Source: Candidatus Brocadiales bacterium (GTDB lineage Bacteria; Planctomycetota; Brocadiia; Brocadiales; Bathyanammoxibiaceae). From it: DNA of 9,380 nucleotides. A program made the translations under genes and the position numbers. Of the stretch, positions 1 through 5,473 are shown piece by piece. The stretch is taken from NCBI GenBank assembly GCA_030586765.1, contig JAUQZZ010000073.1:1-9380 (forward strand), read 5' to 3'. Under the pieces are notes generated by a model. The model made no database searches and was not told the DNA's origin. It was given only the letters and a program-made list of their open reading frames with translations. Positions within the stretch are counted from its first letter, which is position 1; each line of letters opens with the position of its first letter.

Positions 1-502
1 ACTTCTTCAACACTGGCAGGGGTACGCCTGATAAGACGCAGTGTATAGCGAAGCTATGCCTGAAGGTGTGGGGGTGGCTACGGTCTCTGTCTATCCCTGC
101 CCTACTACAAGCCTCGCCCACCACCTGGAAGGCCCTCTGCCTTGTTACGGGGAATAGCCTGTTCCTTCCCCTTAATCCCTCCTGCGCTATGTAGCTACCC
201 AGGACACCCGATAGACTACCATTGAAGGGGATTGTCCTTACCTCTGGCCTCTGCTTTTTCAAGCTCTTGACTCGGAGAGTCTTGGAGTAGAAGTCCACGT
301 CCTTGACCTCTATTGCCAGGGCCTCAGATACCCTTAAGCCTGTCTGCCAGAGTAAGGACAGAAAGAGTTTGTCCCTTCCCTCTACCTCCCCCAGTACCCG
401 CTCCACTTCCTCTTTAGTGAAGTAGGCAGGGAGTTCACCATCGCCCAGGGTAACAAGGTCTCTGTCCCTGGGGATTCTTGCTAATGCGGTTCTGACTATC
501 AT
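1..502 (-). CDS. int: Tyrosine recombinase / integrase, catalytic domain, C-terminus cut by window edge
   Basis: 167 codons are visible before the left edge. The product is a phage integrase-family tyrosine recombinase. The first catalytic Arg is in TGLRVSEAL (R57). The beta-hairpin Lys is probably K79 or K83 (RVKSLKKQ). The HxxR box is in HPHTFRHSFAIH (H145, R148). The last His/Trp and the nucleophilic Tyr lie outside the window. The ATG at 500-502 has AAAGGAG eight bases upstream. The catalytic domain starts near residue 28, so the usual N-terminal SAM-like core-binding domain of about 100 aa is absent. An in-frame TAA about 60 bases upstream of the ATG rules out a long extension, although a GTG between could add 13 residues. 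The finished protein would be about 200 aa, the size of FimB-like or minimal recombinases. It is the last visible gene of a leftward phage operon and likely acts on the tRNA-Arg site at 6387-6432. Confidence 0.9.
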   Translation of the reverse strand, partial: MIVRTALARIPRDRDLVTLGDGELPAYFTKEEVERVLGEVEGRDKLFLSLLWQTGLRVSEALAIEVKDVDFYSKTLRVKSLKKQRPEVRTIPFNGSLSGVLGSYIAQEGLRGRNRLFPVTRQRAFQVVGEACSRAGIDRDRSHPHTFRHSFAIHCVLSGVPLPVLKK

Positions 503-524
503 CTCCTGGTCTCCTTTCAGTAGA

Positions 525-537
525 TTCGCTACGCTCA
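525..537. repeat. Copy 1 of interspersed 13-mer TTCGCTACGCTCA
   Basis: TTCGCTACGCTCA occurs here just upstream of the int start, again at 1797-1809, and again at 9338-9350 inside a large hairpin element. A 13-mer appearing three times in 9.4 kb is far above chance. It is probably the core of a genome-wide REP-like repeat, present both in the element and in flanking host DNA. Confidence 0.65.
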
Positions 538-568
538 CTACAGGCTTTACCTTTCGTTACAAACGTAA

Positions 569-637
569 TGTCAAGTTTCTGGTGTAAGGTCAGGCCCTGG
601 AATAAGGAGTTAAGTCTTACCCCAGGGCCAGAAACTT
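569..637. repeat. Inverted-repeat cluster and possible int promoter in the xis-int gap
   Basis: The 180-bp gap (503-682) between the excisionase-like gene and int holds nested dyads. AAGTTTCTGG (573-582) pairs with CCAGAAACTT (628-637), GGCCCTGG (593-600) with CCAGGGCC (622-629), and GTAAG (584-588) with CTTAC (616-620). GGCAC (646-650) also faces GTGCC (661-665). On the minus strand a perfect TTGACA lies at 569-574, followed after 17 bp by a poor -10 (GGTAAA). A TTAC-N4-GTAA dyad sits in that spacer. The gap could hold an int promoter with an operator, an RNA hairpin limiting read-through into int, or recombinase binding sites. The sequence does not decide between these. The -35 overlaps one arm of the repeat, which favours a regulatory role. 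Confidence 0.5.
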
Positions 638-682
638 TACAAAATGGCACGTTTTGTTAAGTGCCTTCTTCCCCCTACTTGG

Positions 683-916
683 CTAGGGTCTCCCTATTAA
701 CGTGAAAGGGATTGGGGGCTTTCTCCTTGCCCTAAGATGACCACCCTCTACAAACCTGATGACATCATCTTCTCTGTACAGCCTGAGCTTCGGGGTTGGC
801 CTATAAGATATTAGCTGGCCAGAGGTCGTATACCGCTTGACTGTCCGCCAACTGACCCCTAAGATTTTGGCCACCTCTTTTGCACGCAGGTATCGCTCTG
901 GAACTCCTCGGTTCAT
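683..916 (-). CDS. xis: Excisionase-like MerR/HTH_17 DNA-binding protein
   Basis: The 77-aa basic protein is a helix-turn-helix of the excisionase/MerR-like (HTH_17) type. The helix pair is YLRAKEVAKILGVSWRTVKRY (about residues 9-29). A wing follows, with TPKLRLYREDDVIRFVE (about 41-57), which matches the family's 'R-[YF]-x3-D-[VIL]' wing ending. The family binds DNA as recombination directionality factors or small regulators. Its place directly before int in the same operon favours an excisionase that bends the att site and directs int towards excision. The ATG at 914-916 has AAAGGAG at good spacing. It starts 16 bases after the stop of the preceding gene, so the two are co-transcribed. A purely regulatory role cannot be excluded. 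Confidence 0.8.
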   Translation of the reverse strand: MNRGVPERYLRAKEVAKILGVSWRTVKRYTTSGQLISYRPTPKLRLYREDDVIRFVEGGHLRARRKPPIPFTLIGRP

Positions 917-932
917 GGGAATCTCCTTTTTG

Positions 933-1334
933 TTAAGCCTCCGTCAGACCCCATGTACAAGCAGTCCCCCACTTTTGCCCTTTTTCCAGGTACACTCCTG
1001 CTAACCGTCCCCCCTTGATACGCCTTGTGGTTAGCTCTTGACCTAAGAGATAAAGCCGGGGCTTGCACAGGTTAGCCAACGCCTCTTTAATCCACTTCCC
1101 TTGTCCTCCACCCAGGGCGGTTAGTTTCTCCTGGGCCTTCCTAAGACCAATACGCCCCTTATAATAGTCTACAGAAATCCCCCTCAGTGCCTTATCAAAG
1201 GGGCTTCCGGGGGGGAAAATCTTAGTAAGAGTCCTTGTCCCTCCCCCTATAGTCCCCACGATTGGGATTGGTTTCTCCGGAAACTTAATATGTCGGGGGT
1301 TAGCTTTGGTCATTGGTTTACTGGTCTTTAACAT
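933..1334 (-). CDS. Unknown phage-type protein, 133 aa, basic
   Basis: I do not recognise this protein. It is basic (many Lys and Arg), without membrane segments or signal peptide. The N-terminal 30 residues are Pro/Lys rich. The middle (about 48-90) looks helical, and the C-terminal part (about 92-125) has RLYLLGQELTTRRIKGGRLA followed by short beta-like stretches and a Trp-rich end. The start at 1332-1334 has a purine-rich AGGGGGTGG upstream. A second Met at residue 8 lacks a good ribosome site. It begins 10 bases after the stop of the 108-aa gene and ends 16 bases before the excisionase-like gene. This spacing marks it as an early-region phage or mobile-element gene. A nucleic-acid-binding role is possible from charge alone. 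Confidence 0.7.
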   Translation of the reverse strand: MLKTSKPMTKANPRHIKFPEKPIPIVGTIGGGTRTLTKIFPPGSPFDKALRGISVDYYKGRIGLRKAQEKLTALGGGQGKWIKEALANLCKPRLYLLGQELTTRRIKGGRLAGVYLEKGQKWGTACTWGLTEA

Positions 1335-1344
1335 GGCCCACCCC

Positions 1345-1671
1345 CTAAGCTATCTCTAGCTTCTTGTAGACCTGGGGTACTACCTCTGCCTGTACCCTAT
1401 CGGCCACTGCCTTCCCTAGCCTGGCAATGAAGGCTTCCTTCCAGGCCACTATACGCCTGGAGGTGGTCTTGACGGTAGCTACACGCTCCCCTGCCTCTAC
1501 CGGGACTCCATCTTCCAGGGAGGCTATTATCTGATCTTCCTCGCTGGCTAACCTAGCCTTTGTCTCTGAGGCCCAGGACTCCAACTCCTGGAGTTCACGG
1601 CGTAGACGTACAACCTTACTGAGGGACTCCTGGGATATTACGGTGGTGGGTCTTACTAAGGTGGTAATCAT
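1345..1671 (-). CDS. Unknown phage protein with coiled-coil N-terminal half, 108 aa
   Basis: Residues about 15-50 form a charged heptad-like helix (RLRRELQELESWASETKARL), so a coiled coil is likely. The C-terminal half contains TSRRIVAWKEAFIARLGKAV and a following Val/Leu-rich stretch ending VYKKLEIA. From memory, this 'SRR-x3-WKE' layout resembles small uncharacterised phage proteins of early regions, but I cannot name a family. The ATG at 1669-1671 has GAAAGG nine bases upstream. It lies downstream of the ribbon-helix-helix regulator, separated by a structured 149-bp gap, and is followed after 10 bases by the 133-aa gene. Its function is unknown. Confidence 0.7.
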   Translation of the reverse strand: MITTLVRPTTVISQESLSKVVRLRRELQELESWASETKARLASEEDQIIASLEDGVPVEAGERVATVKTTSRRIVAWKEAFIARLGKAVADRVQAEVVPQVYKKLEIA

Positions 1672-1686
1672 GGCACTTGCCTTTCT

Positions 1687-1788
1687 CTAGTGCAGGGCTA
1701 TACTGTGTGCTAGGCGGTCATGCGGTTTGCACTAGCGTTACCGTAGACCGCTTAGGGCCACCTGGTAGTATCCGCTACCTAGTGGCCC
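1687..1788. repeat. Two consecutive inverted repeats in the gap between regulator and 108-aa gene
   Basis: First dyad: CTAGTGCA (1687-1694) and TGCACTAG (1728-1735), a perfect 8-bp stem around 33 bases. Second dyad: GGGCCACCTGGTAG (1755-1768) and CTACCTAGTGGCCC (1775-1788), 12 of 14 pairs with a 6-base loop TATCCG. The second would be a very stable RNA hairpin. Neither is followed by a T-run on the minus strand, so a standard intrinsic terminator is not shown. It lies between co-oriented genes and is followed at 1797-1809 by the 13-mer repeat. It could be an attenuator or processing element that reduces expression of the downstream genes, or a mobile palindromic repeat. Confidence 0.6.
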
Positions 1789-1796
1789 GCCTTTCC

Positions 1797-1809
1797 TTCG
1801 CTACGCTCA
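1797..1809. repeat. Copy 2 of interspersed 13-mer TTCGCTACGCTCA
   Basis: TTCGCTACGCTCA lies just past the stop codon of the ribbon-helix-helix gene, bracketed by CCTT and AAGG. It is identical to the copies at 525-537 and 9338-9350. Confidence 0.65.
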
Positions 1810-1820
1810 AGGACAGGGTT

Positions 1821-2012
1821 TTACTTCTTCACTACTTCCTGCCAGAGCTTAGTAATGGCCTCACCTACTACCTGGCCTATTTTAACCTTCTGGCCTTGAC
1901 GTAGGTAAGCAGTCCTTATTTCCTCCAGCTTGATAGCTTCTTCAGGTTGCAGAGTTATCCCGTATCTCATTTTCTTAACCTTCTCTCCTTCTGGTTTAGG
2001 TTTCCTTCCCAT
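1821..2012 (-). CDS. Ribbon-helix-helix transcriptional regulator, 63 aa
   Basis: The small protein fits the Arc/MetJ/CopG ribbon-helix-helix fold. A basic N-terminal arm (GRKPKPEGEKVKK) is followed by a beta strand RYGITL (about 16-21), helix A PEEAIKLEEIRTAYLRQG (about 23-40), and helix B IGQVVGEAITKLWQEVV (about 45-61). Such proteins dimerise and place paired strands in the DNA major groove. The start is placed at the ATG at 2010-2012. An alternative TTG eight codons upstream falls inside the promoter spacer and cannot be transcribed. No Shine-Dalgarno precedes the ATG, and the predicted transcript begins only a few bases before it. It is first in the leftward operon leading to xis and int, so autoregulation of that operon is likely. 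It could be the element's repressor. Confidence 0.75.
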   Translation of the reverse strand: MGRKPKPEGEKVKKMRYGITLQPEEAIKLEEIRTAYLRQGQKVKIGQVVGEAITKLWQEVVKK

Positions 2013-2022
2013 GCTGATATAA

Positions 2023-2050
2023 GTTATACCACACAACGTCTAATTGTCAA
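2023..2050 (-). promoter_or_regulatory. Strong sigma-70-type promoter for the regulator-xis-int operon
   Basis: The minus strand reads TTGACA (2045-2050), a 16-bp spacer, and TATAAC (2023-2028). Upstream, 2051-2085 is an A/T-rich tract (A and T runs) suited to an UP element. The -10 ends only 10 bases before the ATG at 2012, so the transcript would have a leader of about 3-4 bases or none. Confidence 0.75.
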
Positions 2051-2123
2051 GCAGAAAATAAAATTATTTTTATTAAAGTATTTACCCCAATACAACATAA
2101 CATCGGTTATCAGACGTCCTTTT

Positions 2124-2180
2124 GGAAAATTTTTCCTCTCAGAAAGTGAACCAGATGGGAGAGGTGTAATAATTGCACCT
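2124..2180. promoter_or_regulatory. Operator-like palindromes upstream of the regulator promoter
   Basis: Two near-perfect dyads lie in the noncoding stretch. GGAAAATTTTTCC (2124-2136) is a 13-bp palindrome with a central T. AGGTGTAAT-A-ATTGCACCT (2162-2180) is a 19-bp palindrome with one mismatched pair. Their size fits dimeric repressor sites, and the ribbon-helix-helix protein is the nearest candidate. They sit 74-130 bp upstream of the promoter, so looping or a different target would be needed. No binding evidence exists in the sequence itself. Confidence 0.4.
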
Positions 2181-2191
2181 GGTACTATTAA

Positions 2192-2309
2192 GGCAGGGCC
2201 ATGTCCAGGACATCCCAGGGAATACCCCTGTAACGCTCCTGGAGGCCCATAGGTGAACGCAGGCAGGGGGAATAAGGGAGAGAATGGTAGTAAAGTATGG
2301 ACGTCCAGG
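2192..2309. repeat. Diverged 118-bp direct repeat, copy A
   Basis: This is the left member of a pair with 2402-2520. Both begin GGCAGGGCCATGTC and end GGACGTCC[A/T]GG. Between them they share blocks such as CCCCTG[T/G]AACGC, a TGAA block, ATAAGGG and GGTAG in the same order. By eye about two-thirds to three-quarters of positions agree. The stretch 2051-2481 around it has no convincing gene. It also holds a partial third motif CCCTGGACAATAC at 2343-2355, which matches 2425-2437 in copy B. Confidence 0.65.
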
Positions 2310-2401
2310 TATTGCCTAAAATTTGGCTTCTAAGCCTCAAAACCCTGGACAATACAGGGAGTTCTTAGGGGTCGGGCCTCCGATGGTGGTCTGACACGTA
2401 G

Positions 2402-2520
2402 GGCAGGGCCATGTCTCCAAGACAGCCCTGGACAATGCCCCTGGAACGCACCAGGTGGGCCACAGTGAAGACTTGATGGGGCTATAAGGGTAAGGTAGCC
2501 TTGTCCTGTGGACGTCCTGG
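2402..2520. repeat. Diverged 119-bp direct repeat, copy B
   Basis: The repeat pairs with 2192-2309 at a 210-bp offset. The palindromic step after the shared GGCAGGGCCATGTC changes in a compensatory way: copy A can pair TGTC(C) with (G)GACA, and copy B pairs TGTCT with AGACA around CCA. Copy B also has CCTGG-AACGCA-CCAGG, which can form a stem. Its right 39 bases lie inside the 3' end of the 55-aa gene at 2482-2649. The pair may be a duplicated structured DNA or RNA element, or a duplicated and decayed gene end. Confidence 0.65.
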
Positions 2521-2649
2521 ATTATCTTGGACAGGGTCCACCGTCCCACCCTTACCAAATCTTATCAACCTTCGGGCCAGTTCAAGGAGTGCCAGGGTAC
2601 AGAGAAAATCCTGTACCATCTCCTCAACGGTCTCAGGTATCTTTTCCAT
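2482..2649 (-). CDS. Small hypothetical protein, 55 aa
   Basis: An ATG at 2647-2649 opens 55 codons to a TAG at 2482-2484, with GAGG seven bases upstream. An in-frame TGA just before the ATG fixes the start. The N-terminal half (residues 4-32, including VEEMVQDFLCTLALLELARR) is a convincing amphipathic helix. The rest is Gly/Pro/Asp rich and probably disordered. It lies 57 bases downstream of the 193-aa HTH gene in the same direction and is probably the last gene of the tail-gene transcript. Its 3' end is shared with the 118-bp repeats. No family is recognised. A chance ORF remains possible, but residue composition and the ribosome site favour a gene. Confidence 0.5.
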   Translation of the reverse strand: MEKIPETVEEMVQDFLCTLALLELARRLIRFGKGGTVDPVQDNPGRPQDKATLPL

Positions 2650-2706
2650 TATCTGCCCTCAACGCTAACCTTTTCCCTACATTGCCCATTATCGCTAAGT
2701 AATCGT

Positions 2707-3288
2707 TCAACGTGTGCCATCCTGGGCAACAGCTTGCGTAAGTAAATTATCTGCCACCCCTCCAGGTATCTTCTCCTGTATCCTGTGGCCTGTGCGTTCC
2801 AGTATCTGTTGTATCAAGTCCTCCCCAATTCCAAACTCCCGCATGACCTCTGGAATCAATTCAGCTACCAGGGTTACCATCTGATTGACCTGGATACTAA
2901 CCTGTGGCCTGCGGTCTATTATGCCTGTTACCTCATTTATCATCGCCTGGTAGTTTCGTATCTCCCTGGTGAGGGTGGCATAATCCTGGGCAGACGTTAC
3001 CTTGCCCCTCTCCCGGAGTAACCCGGTTATCTCTGCCTCCACAAAACCTACTACGTCCTGAATCACAGGCGTATCGGCATGTTCTTCCGCCACCTTTCGG
3101 TATGCCTGTACGTATTTCCAAGCGGTAGTAAGGTGTATCCCGTATTTCTTAGCAATCTCCTCATAGGGGAGTTTGTAGATAACCCTGGCCAGGTAAAACT
3201 CTTGACACCGTTTCAACAGTGAAGGGTGCTTTGTAAGCTCCGCCAGGTGCTTTCCCAGGTTAAAGTCGGGGTGTCCCTTTGCCATCAT
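2707..3288 (-). CDS. Helix-turn-helix protein, possible phage terminase small subunit, 193 aa
   Basis: Residues about 27-65 (YLARVIYKLPYEEIAKKYGI, then HLTTAWKYVQAYRK) form a homeodomain-like HTH of the 'S-YEEIA-KYGI-x3-TAWKYV' kind. Helical oligomerisation-type segments follow (about 78-130). The C-terminal part starting IDRRPQVSIQVNQMVTLVAE (about 125-144) recalls the 'x-VQVNI-' strand after the helical core in TerS-like proteins. This suggests a small terminase that recognises packaging sites, but a transcription regulator with the same HTH is equally possible. No large terminase is visible next to it. The start ATG overlaps the TGA of the 140-aa gene (ATGA at 3285-3288), indicating translational coupling. 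Its place downstream of the tape measure gene is atypical for terS. Confidence 0.6.
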   Translation of the reverse strand: MMAKGHPDFNLGKHLAELTKHPSLLKRCQEFYLARVIYKLPYEEIAKKYGIHLTTAWKYVQAYRKVAEEHADTPVIQDVVGFVEAEITGLLRERGKVTSAQDYATLTREIRNYQAMINEVTGIIDRRPQVSIQVNQMVTLVAELIPEVMREFGIGEDLIQQILERTGHRIQEKIPGGVADNLLTQAVAQDGTR

Positions 3289-3707
3289 CTTCCAGTCCTC
3301 TTTTGCCTCAGTAGTTCAAAGGTGTCTCCGCCAAATACCGCCGGGACCAGGCCCTCATGTATCGCCAGCCTATCACTGTTTCCACTGGCGTACAAGAGCG
3401 GGTTCTTGTGTCCTCCCAGGATATTGTCCGAGTAGCCGTATTGCTTGGGCAGGTCTATACCCTGCCAGCGCTGACCTGTTATACGGGACAGGGATTGTCC
3501 CCTCTCATTGACCTCCTGTGCCTCAACTAGCAACTCTGCATAGCCCACAGCCGCCTTGTTGTAGGCGTCCCTGGCCTGTGCCAGCAGTTTGCTCAGGCTA
3601 TCCAGAGAGGCCACCAGTTTTGTTTTTGTCTCCGCCAGGGTCTCCAATTCCCCGGCCGCCGATTCAACTCTATCTAGCTCCGTTCTTAGTTCTGTAACCT
3701 TGCTCAT
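3285..3707 (-). CDS. Coiled-coil protein downstream of tape measure gene, 140 aa
   Basis: Residues 1-75 are a long charged helix with heptad spacing (LRTELDRVESAAGELETLAE and onward), likely a coiled coil. The last 60 residues (from about LPKQYGYSDNILGGHKNPLL) are Gly/Asn rich with aromatic residues and look like a small compact domain. I do not recognise a family. The ATG at 3705-3707 has AAAGGAGG at seven bases, among the strongest ribosome sites here. It starts 56 bases after the tape measure stop and overlaps the next gene by 4 bases. A tail-tip or tail-adaptor role is plausible from position only. Confidence 0.7.
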   Translation of the reverse strand: MSKVTELRTELDRVESAAGELETLAETKTKLVASLDSLSKLLAQARDAYNKAAVGYAELLVEAQEVNERGQSLSRITGQRWQGIDLPKQYGYSDNILGGHKNPLLYASGNSDRLAIHEGLVPAVFGGDTFELLRQKRTGR

Positions 3708-3763
3708 ACATCAGCCTCCTTTCCAATCCTCTCTAACAATACAGAGTAATTCCCAATCTCCGC

Positions 3764-5473
3764 CTACCCTGCATAATTTCCCCAGAAGGATGCATCGGAG
3801 GCAGAGGAGACAGAAGGATTTTTACCAAGAAGCCCCACTATCGTGTCCAACTTTTCGTTCCCATCTCTTAACAACCCAATCATCTCTTTCCTGTCTTTTA
3901 CATCTTCAGTGGCCTTATCCAGGGCGGCCCGCTCTGCTACTTGTAGTCCGAGCATAGCCTGGGGGAATAGCCGTGCCTGTGCCTCTGGCGTGGTGGCCTT
4001 GCCTAACATGCTCAGGTTAAGGCTAAAAAACTCCTCCCCCACCTTTGCACGGAAGGCGGTGGGCATTTCTTTATCCTGGAGCAGTTTCCACAAACTTTTC
4101 TGCCTGAATACGTCAAACCCCGTAATCCCCTCCCGCTCCTGGAGGGCCCCACCCAGTGTTAGTCCTGGGGCGAGTCTTGTACCGCCAAACCGTTCCCGCA
4201 AGGCAAAGGCCCCTGTGGCCTCTGTCCATCTTGGGCCTGATGGGGTCATAATCCTCTTTTCTGGCTCACCCCCCAGCCCCTTCACCACGTCCACTAACCG
4301 TCCCACCCTACCTATCTGGCCAAGTGCAAACTCACCGCCAATACCCCTTATCTCTTGCCTGAGCTTTATCTCTTTCTCCTGGAGTGCATTTATCTCCGCC
4401 AGGGCCTTCTTTATCACCTCAAGGCTGGCCCCCCCTTTGGAATACTCAGCGTTTATCGCACCCTGAAGCTCACGTATCCTGCCCATTATAGTAGCCTGAG
4501 CCGCTACTTCGTTCCCGGCCCGTACCACAAGGGCATTAAAGTTGGTACGTGCCACCAGGGCTTTAAGGTACTCGGACTCTCCTTTCTGCCTCCTTTCGGC
4601 CTCAAGTTGCTCAGGAAAGAACCTTCTGCGGAAGGCTTCCGACTCTACCCTATTACTCTCCAGTAACCCTCCCAAGTCATTTAAGAATTCTGGCCCTCTC
4701 ACAACAAATCCAGTAAACGCCCTGGCTACCGGGGCAATGGCTTTCGTGAGCAGACCACCTCCCACCTGTACCGCTTTCGCTATTTCCTTCCTGGCCTGTA
4801 TCATCTGTCCCGTAGGGGTCCGTGCCTGGGCCTCCGCTGCACCGGACATCGCCCCTGCTACAATTGACCGGGTAAGCTCTTTATTCTTCTTCTGCTCCTC
4901 GGTCAACTCTTTTAGCTTGTGGACATATTTACCCAAAAGTAGTGTGTCCCCCTCCAGCAACCTACCGTATGCAAAGGCAGCCGTATTCAAGTCCCATCCT
5001 ATGTTGGCAGCTATGTTGTTCACCAGAACCAGGTCGTTTTGGGCCTTCTTGTAATCCCCCGTTATCAGTACAAGCGACCCCAGGGCCTCATATTGCTCAC
5101 GATACGTAGGGAGGGTCTTATGGGCCATCTCGGTTGCGACACGCCCTGCCTCTCTCATATCCTCTATCCCCCGACCCCGAAGTATGGCCTCAGTCCTGGC
5201 CAGAGTCAGTTCCTCCTCGCCAAAAGACCTGATGGCCCGGCTGGCCGCAAAGAGACCCCCGGCAACCGTGAGTAGCGGATGGGCCCTTATGGCCCTCCAA
5301 AGGGCGCCACCTGCTACCCCTGTCCCACCACCGCTCGCCCTGTTCAGGTCATTGAATGCCTTCTCAGTCTCTTTGATGGACTGCGTAGCCTTCTTAAATC
5401 CTTCGGCGGTACGCTGGATTTCCGGTACTCCGTCCGCCCGAATAACTAACCTGACTAACGCCTCTGTTGCCAT
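3764..5473 (-). CDS. Phage tail tape measure protein, 569 aa
   Basis: The protein is almost entirely helical with Ala/Lys/Glu-rich segments. An N-terminal strand (ALVRLVIRADG) is followed by FKKATQSIKETEKAFNDLNR, the common tape-measure start. A Gly-rich hydrophobic stretch lies at about 50-80. Helices near 85-250 include ARTEAILRGRG and YGRLLEGDTLLLGKY, resembling the 'A-x-LA-GD-x-L-' region of siphophage tape measures. Position agrees: it follows directly and overlaps by 19 bases the end of the frameshifted chaperone. The ATG at 5471-5473 has AAAGGAG six bases upstream. At about 0.15 nm per residue it would specify a tail near 85 nm, short for the class. No lysozyme or peptidase domain is evident. 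The C-terminal SSASDASFWGNYAG tail is likely flexible. Confidence 0.87.
   Translation of the reverse strand: MATEALVRLVIRADGVPEIQRTAEGFKKATQSIKETEKAFNDLNRASGGGTGVAGGALWRAIRAHPLLTVAGGLFAASRAIRSFGEEELTLARTEAILRGRGIEDMREAGRVATEMAHKTLPTYREQYEALGSLVLITGDYKKAQNDLVLVNNIAANIGWDLNTAAFAYGRLLEGDTLLLGKYVHKLKELTEEQKKNKELTRSIVAGAMSGAAEAQARTPTGQMIQARKEIAKAVQVGGGLLTKAIAPVARAFTGFVVRGPEFLNDLGGLLESNRVESEAFRRRFFPEQLEAERRQKGESEYLKALVARTNFNALVVRAGNEVAAQATIMGRIRELQGAINAEYSKGGASLEVIKKALAEINALQEKEIKLRQEIRGIGGEFALGQIGRVGRLVDVVKGLGGEPEKRIMTPSGPRWTEATGAFALRERFGGTRLAPGLTLGGALQEREGITGFDVFRQKSLWKLLQDKEMPTAFRAKVGEEFFSLNLSMLGKATTPEAQARLFPQAMLGLQVAERAALDKATEDVKDRKEMIGLLRDGNEKLDTIVGLLGKNPSVSSASDASFWGNYAG

Noticed and set aside
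435..650. 71-codon minus-strand frame over the int start
   Set aside because: It overlaps the N-terminal part of int in another frame, has no ribosome site and no protein-like pattern.
1677..1904. Plus-strand frame across the structured gap
   Set aside because: It runs antisense through hairpins and the end of the ribbon-helix-helix gene; low-complexity translation and no ribosome site.
2013..2036. TTG start extending the ribbon-helix-helix protein
   Set aside because: It falls inside the spacer and -10 of the promoter, upstream of the expected transcript start.
2337..2558. 73-codon minus-strand frame in the repeat region
   Set aside because: It is out of frame with the better 55-aa gene, rich in Pro/Trp/Thr, with no ribosome site. 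The two 118-bp repeats do not keep its frame.
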